NCBI GenBank assembly: GCA_949316235.1
Contig: OX438745.1
Coordinates: forward strand, 3,973,001-4,037,000
Origin: Oegoconia quadripuncta
Taxonomy: Eukaryota; Arthropoda; Insecta; Lepidoptera; Autostichidae
DNA: 64,000 nt
Direction of reading: 5' to 3'
Below, piece after piece: positions 31,090-41,480 of the stretch; the stretch's first letter is position 1, and every line of letters begins with the position of its first letter. The position numbers and the translations under genes are program-made. The notes beneath the pieces were generated by a model. The model saw only the letters and a list, made by a program, of their open reading frames with translations, was not told the origin of the DNA and searched no databases.

Positions 31090-31300
31090 GGGCTTGTCCT
31101 TTTTTAAATGACTGCAAAAAAGGAGGAGATTCTGTATTCGGGGCGTATTTTTTTTTTTTTTTTTTATGTATGTACACCGATATCTCCGAGATTTGGCGGT
31201 TGATTCACATGGTTCTTTTTGTAAATGAATGGGGATACCGTCGAGTTGGTCCCATTGTAATTTCAGCGCAATTGGTCCAGTAGTTTTTGTGTAATCATGG
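31090..31300 (+). repeat. Insect dispersed repeat (aaaaaggaggagattctgtattcg type)
   Basis: actgcaaaaaaggaggagat, tctgtattcggggcgtattt, tatgtatgtacaccgatatc, cgcaattggtccagtagttt. This is the common aaccgacttcaaaaaaggagg repeat of insects. Further pieces lie at 31560-31640, 31800-31880 and 32210-32250. Confidence 0.6.
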
Positions 31301-31402
31301 TAAACATCAGAATGACATTACATATTTAGACGATTTTGTAGTTTTTACACAGGGAAACTAAGTAGATATAGTTTGGGTTTGTATGGAAAAAGTGTAGAGA
31401 AG

Positions 31403-31883
31403 GTCGGTGTGATTATCAGCAATAAATATGACTAATCGAAGATCATCAGGTCCAGCTGGTACACCCGAACTGCCCATCTAACCTGTAGGAGCGAGAAGGT
31501 CGCCATCGCACAAAAATTATCAGGGAGATTAGCAACCACGGACAAATACTAATAACTTTTTTTAACCGACTTCTAAAAAGGAGGAGGTTCTGTATTCTTT
31601 ATGTATGTACATCGATTAGTCCGAGATTTTGAAGCCGACTTACGTCGGTGTAATTATCAACAATAAATATGATAAATCGAAGATCATCAGGTCGAGCTGG
31701 TACACCCGAACTGCCCATCTAACCTGTAGGAGCGAGAAGGTTCGCCATCGCACAAAAATTATCAGGGAGATTAGCAACCACGGATAAATACTAATAACTT
31801 TGTTTAACCAACTTCAAAAAAGGAGGGGGTTCTGTAATCTTTATGTATGTACATCGATTAGTCCAAGATTTTTAGGCCGGTTT
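31403..31883. repeat. Tandem duplication, two ~241-bp units
   Basis: 31403-31643 and 31644-31883 align throughout: gtcggtgt.attatca, cgaagatcatcaggtc.agc, cgaactgcccatctaacctg, tcagggagattagcaaccac, and end with gtacatcgattagtcc.aga. There are few differences, so the duplication is fairly recent. Confidence 0.88.
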
Positions 31884-32040
31884 TCATGATTATAAGGCTA
31901 TGCCTGCGCTCACGCTGCTTAGCGAACTCCTCGGCAAGCCGGTCGTGAATAAGACCGAGTCTATGCTCGTTCTGTTCGGGAGTTTCCTGGCGAATACGTG
32001 ATTTAACGTAATCTTTCATAGCTATGAGAATACAATACAA
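31858..32040 (-). pseudogene. Short ORF with ETPEQ..HRL motif
   Basis: The minus strand reads MKDYVKSRIRQETPEQNEHR then LGLIHDRLAEEFAKQRERR, ending at a stop near 31858. ETPEQR..RL-type charged repeats occur in N-terminal regions of some insect transposon proteins (Helitron- or Polinton-associated), so I infer a transposon coding scrap. The 5' end lies in the arm of the 32024-32390 hairpin, and the first codons may be fortuitous. Function unknown. Confidence 0.35.
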
Positions 32041-32390
32041 TTTATATGCTATACAATAATAGTTAGGTATAATAATGAAATTAAAAATATATACAATAGG
32101 TACTTTTTGAAGTCGGTGCCTGCGTAGCCTATAAAATATACAATCTAATGAAAGTAAACAGTAATAGCTTAATTAATTGAATATTTAAATTGTATGAAAA
32201 TTCCTTTGTTAACCGACTTCAAAAAAGGACGAGGTTCTGTATTCGGGGCGTATTTTTACTGTTTTGTTGATTGTGTATTTTATAGGCTAGGCAGGCACCG
32301 ACTTCAAAAAGTACCTATTGTATATATTTTTAATTTCATTATTATACCTAACTATTATTGTATAGCATATAAATTGTAATGTATTCTCAT
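32024..32390. repeat. Hairpin with ~120-bp arms
   Basis: 32024-32145 and 32269-32390 are inverted copies: atgagaatac at the left edge against gtattctcat at the right, with agtcggtgcctgcgtagcct against aggctaggcaggcaccgact. The loop holds a piece of the aaccgacttcaaaaaaggac repeat. Confidence 0.88.
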
Positions 32391-32784
32391 TATATATAAT
32401 AGTGTATATCTATCTATAAAGAACATTCTGCTCTGGTTTATTATTTCATACTTTTCAGTTATTATTATTGCAGTAGTTTAATTAAATTATTTTTTCCGGG
32501 TTTTTTGAAGTCGTTTTTTTTTAAATCCTTTTTTTTAAGTTTATCTATTTCATTAGACATATTTTTATTCTGGATACGTGGTTTAAATTTTTCCATCGTG
32601 TCCAAATGTAATGTGACGAGATAGGGTTTTTTTTAACGGAATTTCCCGACCAACCCTCTACAGTAGGTACTAATGGTCATTCGGGTTTTGGAATTAAAAA
32701 CAATCAAGTGCGAGTAGGAGTCGTGGCATGACGGTTCCGTACAGCATTAGCAAGTTTTAGAAGGGCCTTTCTCTAAAACGAACA
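32391..32784. other. Unassigned stretch with repeat E fragment
   Basis: 32700-32760 (acaatcaagtgcgagtagga, acggttccgtacagc) resembles the start of dispersed repeat E. The rest is AT-rich. Confidence 0.4.
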
Positions 32785-32910
32785 ATACAATACAATACAA
32801 ATACACTTTATTGTACAAAAGGAGAACATACATTTTACAAACACAATACAGATAAGAGTACAATTAGGCGGCCTTATCACTAAAAGCGATCTCTTCCAGG
32901 CAACGAACTA
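32785..32910 (-). repeat. LINE 3' UTR end
   Basis: Plus strand: caatacaaatacactttatt, gtacaaaaggagaacataca, aggcggccttatcactaaaa, gcgatctcttccaggcaac. Complement of a LINE 3' terminus (cttttagtgataaggccgcc ... caataaagtg). Confidence 0.7.
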
Positions 32911-33204
32911 TTTAGTTGAAATTATTACCGTATACGGCCTTAGATAAATACTATTAAATAAGTACGAAAATCATTAATAATAATAAATTCATTTACTGTC
33001 AGATAACAGAGATCCATCAAATCAAATTAATTTGTTAGCGTAAATTAAATTGTTATATTCCTTCTGTTTTTCAGTTGTGCAATAAAGTGTATTTGTATTG
33101 TATGTATTCCTATTACTTGTATTCAATTACTAATATACTATGTATTAACTTGGAACTGTGTGAAATTTTTACATTTCAAATTAATAACTACAACTTCTAA
33201 AATA
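32911..33204 (+). repeat. AT-rich stretch with a LINE tail on the plus strand
   Basis: 33060-33110 reads tttcagttgtgcaataaagt then gtatttgtattgta: the sense version of the tail above, so two LINE tails point toward each other here. Confidence 0.5.
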
Positions 33205-33476
33205 AATAAATAATAAATAAATATCCTTGGAAATACACACAGCGCCATCTAGTTTCAGTTTAAGCAGCTATAGGCTTGTGTTGTGGATACCAGATGGTTG
33301 ATATACTACATAAATACATTTTTTTTGTAAATAAATACTTATTATAAATGAAAACATCCATAACTCGGGTACACGTGTCCGTATTCATCATACAAACATA
33401 TGCCCCTTGCGGGATTCGAACCCGCGACCTTTTGGTATAGTGGTCAGAGTTTCTAACCACTACACCAAACAGGTCG
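33205..33476 (-). mobile_element. SINE B copy, full length
   Basis: aaataaatatccttggaaat, cagcgccatctagtttcagt, gtggataccagatggttgat, gcgggattcgaacccgcgac, ctaaccactacaccaaacag. Confidence 0.93.
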
Positions 33477-34035
33477 ACGTGTAAATGATTGCAAAATGAT
33501 TGCATAATGTAAATGAATTGTTTAAAAAGTTTGTCAGTGATCTTTGTGTGTCCCTATCTTTTTTAATCCCTACTTCACACACACTACTCCATTCGTTACT
33601 TACACATTCAAACATACTGCTTAATCACCGAAATCCGTCCAATAAATAATTCAAGGCGCAAACTCTTGACACCTATTCAATAAATGCTAATATACTTAAA
33701 CAGCTACACAATACGCCACCCGCACACATCCAAACAAACACTATGTTGTTGTATTAGTGTGCGTCTAACTACGAGTAAACCCGTTTAGAAAATTTCGGCC
33801 ACTCGCGCGCAGCCTAATTCCGCGGCCTCTGATTGGTTGAGAAGTGCTTAGAAAAAATTAGAAGGTACTCTTGTTGCTTTGTGAATGGCGGATATTTTTT
33901 ATTGGTTGTTTTTGAATGGTTACGGTGTGGCTAAGTAATAAAAAATCACTTAGGTATTAGGTATTAAGTATTTTATATAGTAATGAAATAAAATATGTTT
34001 AAACGAAGTTGTGCTAACGAAAAAGCAATGATTTA
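33477..34035. other. Unassigned stretch with CCAAT-rich CpG patch
   Basis: 33795-33850 has ttcggccactcgcgcgcagc and cctctgattggttga (inverted CCAAT). A similar gatgattggccgcgcctatc lies at 34682. Possible regulatory DNA; no transcript evidence. Confidence 0.3.
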
Positions 34036-34265
34036 ATGGTTGGTGTAGTGAGTAGTGACCCTGACTTCGAAATCAATAGTTGCGGGTTCGAATACCGCTA
34101 GAGGTAAATGTTTGTTTGTGATGAATATGAACTCTATTAATTCCCTAGTCACTCCTCACCCACTTCATACCTATAAACGTTTATGTATGTTTATTAATTA
34201 TAATCCAGAGGCTTAGCCTAATATGTAACTAGATAATTAGTGTAACTGTCCGACATAATTTATTT
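34036..34265 (+). mobile_element. SINE A copy, diverged
   Basis: ggttggtgtagtgagtagtg, gttgcgggttcgaataccgc, then a degraded body (tttatgtatgtttattaatt) and tail agtgtaactgtccgacataa. Confidence 0.75.
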
Positions 34266-35139
34266 CTTACTATTTAATATAAATAACAAATTAAAGACGA
34301 AACCCTAGAGGAGAGGTAGAAAATATTTTTTTAATCTAGAGATTAAATAATTTTTTAATACAGAGATTTCAAAAAATATGTTATTGAGAAGAAATTGTGG
34401 ATTTATTTTTGTGCACATTTATTTTACAATTCAATGCAAATACTCTTATTGCACAAAATACTTTACAATAATGTTGGATGTTAACATTAGACTACAATAA
34501 GGCAATCTTATTACTTCCAGGCGACCTACGACTTTGAGAAACGTAGACCGCAATTTAAAAAAATCCATGCCCTACTAACCAGAAACGCAATAATACGCAG
34601 ATGTACGCACACATCTTTGTCAATGTGTGGGTCTAATGTTGGTCCCCCACTCTAGTCCAGCCGAAATTTGAACGCTGTTAGATGATTGGCCGCGCCTATC
34701 GCCGTGGGTTCTTTTTAGACAAACTAGTTAAACAAGTCGTTTGTGGATACACGAACTATTAAAGAAAAAAGATGGCGTCGATTTTTATATAGTAGGTACC
34801 TATACCAGTTACAAAAACTATTAGATAGTTAGGTGAGTAGATTGTTAGGTATAATTAAGACATTCTACGATACAGATAATTAAAGATAATAGAGGCAATT
34901 TTATTCAGTGGCGTGGTTCTGGTAACTAGACTTTATTAAATTAGTGAAAATATGAAACTTTTAGGTTTTCTAATAGCTATTAAATTAAGTATCTAATAAA
35001 ACCTGTCATCACATTACAAACCCCGACAAATACACCGAACCTATACATAACTCGATATTGATACAACCATAAGTAGGTACCTACCAGGAAAGAAACAAAA
35101 CGCGGAAGCCATAAACGAAAATTTATTTTAAAAATACTG
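34266..35139. other. Unassigned stretch with a LINE tail
   Basis: 34410-34530 on the minus strand is a LINE 3' end (plus strand aatactcttattgcacaaaa, aaggcaatcttattacttcc). The remainder is unassigned. Confidence 0.45.
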
Positions 35140-35470
35140 AAAACGTGTTCCTCGAATCTCAAGAAAAGTTAAAAAAAGAAACCCCAAATTGGCGCGCACA
35201 CGAACGCAAATTCACGACAACAAAACAAGTTCGGCGACATGACATTATCAAAATGTGTGTGAAACGAGGCGCACACAAAGAAAAGGCCCCAATTTCGAAT
35301 TCCGAACGCGCGCAGCACAGTTTCCGCAATGGCGGCGCGGTCGTCGACCCCCGTTTTGGAGGGCGCCGTGACGTCACGCGGCCTGCCTCAATACGACCTT
35401 GAAATTGCGTTTTCGGCAGTGTTTATGTCCCCTTGTTACGTGATGACCGGATTTCGGCGTGCCTTTGTTC
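35140..35470. promoter_or_regulatory. CpG-rich promoter-like block
   Basis: Unlike its AT-rich surroundings: ggcgcgcacacgaacg, aatggcggcgcggtcgtcga, ggcgccgtgacgtcacgcgg (CRE-like tgacgtca). Contains ttcgaattccga, which recurs only at 56.7 and 57.3 kb. No recognised repeat. Could be a promoter or enhancer. Direction unknown. Confidence 0.4.
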
Positions 35471-36562
35471 TTTTTTGCATTTACAGCTGTTCTGATGTAT
35501 TATGATATGACACTCGATAACATTATAAGGAATCAATAAATGTTGTAGGTATGTATTTTGTTCATTTTAATGTCATTGACACTTAGGCATATAGGTATAT
35601 GATTGAAATTAGAAGAATGATTATATTGGAATTAATAACCTAGGCACGTCTAGAAACAAAAAAAGGCAATGTAGGCATCGTAACTTGTGAGCTCTTCGTA
35701 TTTAGGTATACCCATCTATACCTAGGTACGTTAATTACAAACTCATACTGATAAATTTTTTTTTTGCATTTTTTTTTTATTTAGGCCTTATTATTAAATC
35801 GATAAATGGTCTTAATTAAACAAAGCCGTTTGCACAGTTTGTCTGTGGGAGATCGAATTTCACAAAAAGCTATGTTAGCTAGTTACAATATGGACGTCGT
35901 TGTATGTTTGGAATAAGTATTTACTAGGTAGCAAGAATTTTTTTAGTTTGACGAATCTGTCTTTTTTGGCCTCGTTTCTTATATGGATAGGCAGGTTCTG
36001 CCTGCTGTCTGCAACAGAGTTGGGTGACGAGAAGAGATTGCTTGAAAAGATGGTATAACCAAGAAGTAGGTACCTACTTATGTCGAAATAATCGATGTAG
36101 GTACTTACACATACGTACACACATTTATCCGAAATGGGGTGGCAAGGGATATCGGAGACATAAGCGTTTGTACGTCAAACAACATCCACGATTCACATTT
36201 TGAAATACAGAAATCCACGCACACCGAGTACAAACAAATCCGGAGGACAAAATGTCCGTCGTAATCGTCCTGCTCCTTTTTACACAGACATCTAAATAAG
36301 TTCGTTGATTTTGAAGTGCTATTTATGGGACATCTTATATTTCGGTGTCAATATTTTAAGTAAGTTTATGAATAGTTTTTTGAGATAAAAATTATATTCA
36401 CAGGTAAAGCGGTCTATGCGTATGAGAAATGAGCATGAGAATTACAGCAATATGTGACTCCAGAATGCTGACTTAGTAGGAATATTGAATAAGTAACTCT
36501 TAGACTACAGTGGCATATTTTTTTCCTTTGTACCTATATTCAATAATTCTAACATCATGTTT
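35471..36562. other. Unassigned AT-rich stretch
   Basis: Nothing recognised beyond gtaggtacctac-type words (a 16-bp palindrome aagtaggtacctactt at about 36064). Confidence 0.4.
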
Positions 36563-36670
36563 TTTTTTTTAATATGAGAGGGCGGCAAACTAGCATGCGG
36601 GTCACCTGATGGAGAGCAATCACCGCCGCCCATGGAGACCCGCAACACCAAAAGGGTCACAAAAGCCTTA
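36563..36670 (-). pseudogene. Jockey-like LINE J ORF end, copy 2
   Basis: Plus strand: T run, gagagggcggcaaactagca, tgcgggtcacctgatggaga, gcaatcaccgccgcccatgg, acaccaaaagggtcac: the complement of LINE J at 10340-10430. Only the last ~12 codons (DPFGVAG.HG-type) and the 3' UTR with poly(A) remain. Confidence 0.78.
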
Positions 36671-36689
36671 ATGTATAATGTAGTATGTA

Positions 36690-36785
36690 TTCGTCATCCA
36701 CAAAGTGGACGCGTGGATGCAGGCAGCTTCGTCAGCTTGGAAATCTGTGGCGGTCTATGCTGCTCGTTCTGTGGCTGATATCACG
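36690..36785 (+). pseudogene. Possible RTE ORF end scrap
   Basis: tggatgcaggcagcttcgtc, gcttggaaatctgtggcggt, tctgtggctgatat reads AWMQAASSAWKSV in one frame, resembling the W..AA..R..W+S end of RTE ORFs. The ctgtggctgatat end echoes 47764-47773. Weak. Confidence 0.3.
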
Positions 36786-37130
36786 AATTTCTTACTTCTT
36801 TTTCTATTGCTGACTGTACTTAAATAGTTCGAAATATAACATCATGCATGAGTATGACAGACAGACACCTGAAACGCTATCAACCGGGTCGATGACCCAG
36901 ACAAGGAGATAACAGTTTCATTATTTATTTAGCAATACTAACGTTGGAGTGATAAAAAATCAATGACTAATTTTATATTAGTAATATTTTTTGCATTTGC
37001 AATAATAAAAAGTTATTACAAATTGTTAACGAGGTAGTATCTCTTATACTCATTATGTTATACTGAATATACAATATGATAATACTCTCTAATATGATAT
37101 AATGGAATACTGACAAAAATAGCTCAGTGT
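36786..37130. other. Unassigned stretch
   Basis: Nothing recognised. Confidence 0.4.
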
Positions 37131-37315
37131 GCGAAGTGCGAGTTTTGCCTCGTTTTTAACTTTACCATCGCGTTCGCGTTTACGCAAATAGTATCTATGA
37201 AAAAAATCGTTTTGCAAACTATCCGCTAGAGGCGCTGCATATTTCTTCATACAAATCGGCCACGTAAACGTGAACACGTTAGTAAAGTTAAGTCGAAACA
37301 AAACTCACACTCCGC
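37131..37315. mobile_element. Foldback MITE T
   Basis: Left gcgaagtgcgagttttgcct, cgtttttaactttac and acgttcgcgtttacg-like end; right, in inverse, gcggagtgtgagttttgttt, cgacttaactttac and cgtgttcacgtttacg. Arms of about 58 bp, centre about 65 bp. No clear target duplication. Confidence 0.75.
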
Positions 37316-37383
37316 CCTCTGATCGAAATTAAAAACTTTATTTTTAAATAATTAACTAGGGATTATACCTACGTCGTTGCGTT

Positions 37384-37480
37384 ACGTCGCTTTTTTTTTA
37401 AATAAACTACCTCTGCCAATACCTTCTATTTCACTTACCTAATAGGTATGCCCTATTTGTTTCCTTACGGTAGGTATATT
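37384..37480 (+). repeat. Element F arm, copy
   Basis: ataaactacctctgccaata, ccttctatttcacttaccta, atgccctatttgtttcctta: same as 2082-2160. Confidence 0.65.
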
Positions 37481-37532
37481 TCAATTATTTTTCCTTGCGT
37501 TTTGTTGGAAGAAATGTGTTACAGAGATAATC

Positions 37533-37850
37533 CTTATGTTCCCAGTAGTTCTGTTGGACAGTTCTGTTGGCCGAACTAAAGGGAATTTTTGTCTCACTAG
37601 TTCTATCAACAGAACAAATGGTACTAGGGATTCCCAGTAGTTCTGTCCAGTTCTAATTCGAGTGCGAGCGAAGCGAGCACGGGAGTTTTTGGCACCCCGA
37701 CATGGATAGGTTAGGTTCTACAACTAGTGGGACAAAAAAATCCCATTAGATCGGTCAAAAAAAAGTTCAAGTTATTTACAGAACTAGAGAGACAAAAATT
37801 CCCATTAGTTCGGCCAACAGAACTGTCCAACAGAACTACTGGGAACAAAG
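37533..37850. mobile_element. Mutator-like non-autonomous element with 9-bp TSD
   Basis: Inverted ends of about 60 bp: gttcccagtagttctgttgg, acagttctgttggccgaact, gggaatttttgtctc at the left; the same in inverse at the right. Flanked by gagataatc at 37524-37532 and 37851-37859. Long inverted ends plus a 9-bp duplication suit the MULE superfamily. Centre has gagcgaagcgagc. No ORF. Confidence 0.85.
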
Positions 37851-37859
37851 GAGATAATC

Positions 37860-38269
37860 TTGTATTTTGTGTATACTAATAAATTTTTGTCCTATTCTTA
37901 TTTAATGTACCTATATGCAGGTACTTAATGCAATGAATTGTAAATAAAATATACTTCTTTGAAACTGTCCCTATTTATATGAAGCTAGAGATCCACTTAC
38001 ACTGGTGTGTATAGTATGATGTATACTACACTGGAGCTTCATCAAAACTGCAGTTCGTTGCACTCTCGTCTGATTCATGTCTCGATTTCGTATGACATTG
38101 GCTCTTTCACGCTACATTAGCTAAATATGACTGTCCTTTTCGCCCCTATGTGACTCGGGTGTGTCATTTTCGGAGAATGTAAGATATAGCAATTAGCTTT
38201 TCAATTCCACAACCTACCTATCACTACCCATAGTTGGAGGTGGCGAGGTCTTCGCTTTATTAGGATTCA
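37860..38269. other. Unassigned stretch
   Basis: A small inverted repeat (gtatagtatgatgtatactac, about 38008). Nothing else recognised. Confidence 0.4.
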
Positions 38270-38365
38270 ATACAATACAAATACTCTTTATTGCGCAAAA
38301 TAATTTACAATAATTTTTGATGATAACAATAGAACACAATTAGGCGGTCTTATCACTAAAAGACA
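38270..38365 (-). repeat. LINE 3' UTR end
   Basis: Plus strand: caatacaaatactctttatt, gcgcaaaataatttacaata, acaattaggcggtcttatca. Same family as 32785-32910. Confidence 0.7.
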
Positions 38366-38509
38366 GACAACCCACAGCTATGGGACATTTGTAGGTAGAA
38401 AAACAGGTAGGTAGGGTGCACGATACTACCAACTAAAGAAATAATTATAGATAAGTATGTATCAATATAATAATAATAATATCATATTAATAGACTTACT
38501 TAATAATAT

Positions 38510-38740
38510 AATAATAATAAATATTTCGGACACTTACACCAATCATCTAGTCCCAAACTAAGCAAAGCTTGTGCTATAGATACTAGATAACGGATAAACA
38601 TACATAAATATTTATATAAACATCCAAGACTCGGGAATAAATGTTCGTATTCATCATACAAACATTTACCCGTCGCGGGATTTGAACCCGCAACCGTTGG
38701 TTTCGCTGATAGGGTCACTATCCACTACACCAATCGGTCG
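38510..38740 (-). mobile_element. SINE A copy, full length
   Basis: atatttcggacacttacacc, aatcatctagtcccaaacta, gcgggatttgaacccgcaac, gggtcactatccactacacc, aatcggtc. Very close to the 16009 copy. Confidence 0.93.
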
Positions 38741-38910
38741 GTATATATAAATATATAGTATAAAACACAATAGCTAAGTACTTACAGATAGTCAACTAAT
38801 GTTCACGAGGCGGGAGTTAACGAAACGAAAAAAGTCAGAGACTTAAGTAGTGGTTTTTGACTTGAAATTTCAAAATATTTAAAGATTGAGCTTTCCTAAT
38901 AGATTCCTAA

Positions 38911-39474
38911 TAGGATTCCGTAGTCAACAAGGAACCCTTATATTTCCCCCGAGCCCGTTCTGTCTGTCTGTATGTCCAAGCCTTAGCTCAGAGGCTCTTA
39001 GTAATAGAAAGCTGTAATGTCAAATATATGAGCAATAATGTCAAAAACTTTAATAATAAGATAAAAAAAGTGACGTTTCCATGTGATAATTTTTATCCTA
39101 CAAAAAAATATATTTTTTGATTTGATTTGATATACATATTAATCACGCCGACAAAGCAGTAAAATAAAATTGTGGATTTTTTTTAGGGTACCTCATCTAC
39201 ATGTAAATGGGGATAAATTTTGTTTTATTTTTCTGTGGGGTGTCGTGGGATAAGTCGTTATATTACAGATAAGTATGTTTTACAAGTTGATGAGTAATAA
39301 TCGAAATACTAATAAAAGTACTTTCCATTGACAATTATTATTTGTCAAACAACAACAAGATGGAAGAGAAGTCCGCATATTGTGAGAAGTACGGAACCCT
39401 ACACTGCGAGTGGCCCGACACACACTTGGCCGGTTTTTTAATATCCGCTTTGCTAGCTACCACCATCTTATCTA
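38911..39474 (+). repeat. Dispersed repeat E copy 1 fused to a SINE C scrap
   Basis: gattccgtagtcaacaagga, gtaatagaaagctgtaatg, cacgccgacaaagcagtaaa, ggtacctcatctacatgtaa, accctacactgcgagtggcc, acttggccggttttttaata, then tagctaccaccatcttatct from SINE C. It ends at the TA where MITE Y entered. Confidence 0.8.
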
Positions 39475-40266
39475 AGGCCCGTATTAATAAACCATTCTCA
39501 AGATTGAGAACAACAGTCTTGTGACTGGTCTCAAGTAAACGTGTCAAAATCAAAAATCAAAATCAAAATCAAAAAATGCTTTATTTTGTAGGTACACAGG
39601 GTACACTTAAAATAGTCAGATTTTACATTTTTAAAGCTACTGCTTGTTCAAAAGGCAATTTTCCCCTGAGAAGAACAAGCAAGAAACTCGAGAGGTCGCT
39701 CTTTTAAAAAAAGGTTTTTATATTACAAAATTATTATTTTATATTATAATATTTCATTATTAATTGTGAAATAGCCTGGTTATGCGAACGGGCTGGTTAT
39801 GTCCATGATTGTTTATCATCTAAATAATCTGATATTTTATAATATGCTTTCTTAATAAGTTTCTGTTTTATAGTATCTTTAAATTTATTGAAAGGAAGAT
39901 TTTGTATATCAACAGGAACTTTATTGAAAAAGCGTATACATAACCCTTTGAATGAATTACCGACTTTGTGGAGGCGACTTATGTGACCTGTGTTGATTAA
40001 TAAACCTAACTTGAGACCTGAAACGCACGTGCTTACTCAAGCAGTACTCACTTGAGATTGAGAGGTGCGCGTATTAATAAACGAAACTCAAGACTATCAT
40101 TCATTCGCCGGTGAGGCGAATACTTTAGAAGTGATCTCAGCTGAGTAGACCTCAAGATTTGTTTATAAATTAGTACGGAGCTTGAGATAGCGTCAACTTC
40201 TTAAGACGCATCTCGGTTGATACAGCCTCAAGACTTGTATTGAGATTGGTTTATTAATACGGGCCT
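39475..40266 (+). mobile_element. MITE Y copy 4, split by LINE G
   Basis: Left part 39475-39544 (aggcccgtattaataaacca, tcaagattgagaacaacagt), right part 39994-40266 (ttgattaataaacctaactt ... tttattaatacgggcct). TA on both sides (39473-39474, 40267-40268). Confidence 0.9.
39545..39989 (-). pseudogene. LINE G 3' end: RT C-terminus and 3' UTR
   Basis: Best copy of this LINE. On the minus strand from about 39985: SRLHKVGNSFKGLCIRFFNK, then VPVDIQNLPFNKFKDTIKQK, then AYYKISDYLDDKQSW and a TAA at 39797-39799. The ~250-bp 3' UTR ends in acaaaataaagcatttt and a (ttttga) tail. This is a CR1/Daphne-like RT C-terminus (FFNK.P...LP...FK...K..L....YY....YL). It is 5'-truncated, and gtgt is duplicated at 39541-39544 and 39990-39993. 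Confidence 0.88.
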
Positions 40267-40268
40267 TA

Positions 40269-40615
40269 GTACTAGAAAGCTGTAATTTGGCATGTGTAAT
40301 TAATTACGCCGATAAAGCGGTAAAATAAAATCATGGAAATTTTTTTTTAGGGTACCTCATCTACATGTAAATGGGGATAAATTTTCATTTATTTTTCTGT
40401 GGGGTGTCGTGGGATAGGTCGTTATATTACAGATAGTATATTTTACAACAAGATAGAAGATAAGACCGCATATTGTGTGAGGTACGCAACCCTACACTGC
40501 GAGTGGCCCGACACACACTTGGCCGGTTTTTTAATATCCGCCTTGGTGGCTACTACCATCTTATCTAAGTCTGCCGCCAAGCAGCAATATTGACAGCATT
40601 GTTTTGTTCCGCTTC
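40269..40615 (+). repeat. Dispersed repeat E copy 2 fused to a SINE C scrap
   Basis: gtactagaaagctgtaattt, cgccgataaagcggtaaaat, ggtacctcatctacatgtaa, accctacactgcgagtggcc, ggccggttttttaatatccg, then SINE C aagtctgccgccaagcagca. The E/SINE C junction is the same as in copy 1. Confidence 0.82.
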
Positions 40616-41018
40616 TTTGGGATATAGACAGTCATCCACGCTAAACTTTTGCTTAAAAAAGGTGGTGTAAGCGTTGGCAGAACTGAACCTATATCATTCA
40701 TTAGTCATTTAGATTTCTCATGACATCCGAATCGTATTCTCATAATGACTATAATATAGGAGTCAGACAGCCCACTCATATATTTAAAATTCTACATATA
40801 AAATTTCGTGGTAATCTAAAACCCTTAGCCCTTGGTCATTGACCCCGCCACAGACCTTCTGCTCCTTATCATATGAGTTATTGTTAAATGCTGACCTAAA
40901 TTACGACCACAAAATACTAAAATACCGAATGCGACTGCTCCGGGGTCGTTCATATATAGGGAGAGTATAATTAAATTTGAAGTTTTGGAATTCCTTCTTT
41001 AAATTACTGATATTTATT
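40616..41018. other. Unassigned stretch
   Basis: Nothing recognised. Confidence 0.4.
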
Positions 41019-41272
41019 TAATTGGTGTAGTGGTTAGAAAACTCTGCTGCTATACCAATAGGTCGCGGGTTCGAATCCCGCTAGGGACATATGTTTGTAT
41101 GATGAATACGGACATGACTGTGTACCCGAGTTATGGATGTTTTTCATTTATATATGCATTTATTTACGAAAAAAAAATGTATTTGTGTAGTGTATCAATC
41201 ATATGGTATCCACAACACCAGCCTAATTGCTTAGTGTGGAACTAGATGGCGCTGTCTGTATATGTCCAAGAA
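41019..41272 (+). mobile_element. SINE B copy
   Basis: aattggtgtagtggttagaa, gtcgcgggttcgaatcccgc, gagttatggatgtttttcat, ggaactagatggcgctgtct, atatgtccaaga. The first bases of the head are missing. Confidence 0.92.
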
Positions 41273-41404
41273 TAAGGATAATTTAATGATGAACTGAAGA
41301 ATACACATGAAACTTAATAACTACATAATAAGATGAAATAAAATGAGTTATTATTTATTTAGTATCTACATGAAACAACAAATTTATAAAACACAAATAA
41401 AAAT

Positions 41405-41480
41405 ACCTATATCTTATAGAAAAAATATGCCGTCCAACTCGCTTCCGTGAGGCATAGTACCTAGTATACGCTATAAAAAA
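41405..41480 (-). pseudogene. LINE P ORF end, copy 2
   Basis: The minus strand reads taggtactatgcctcacgga, agcgagttggacggcatatt, i.e. GTMPHGSELDG, the same last residues as at 7700-7760. Only about 20 codons remain. Confidence 0.6.

Noticed and set aside
35145..35402. ORFs on both strands in the CpG-rich block at 35.2 kb
   Set aside because: Overlapping open frames on both strands are expected in stop-poor GC-rich DNA. Motifs are absent.
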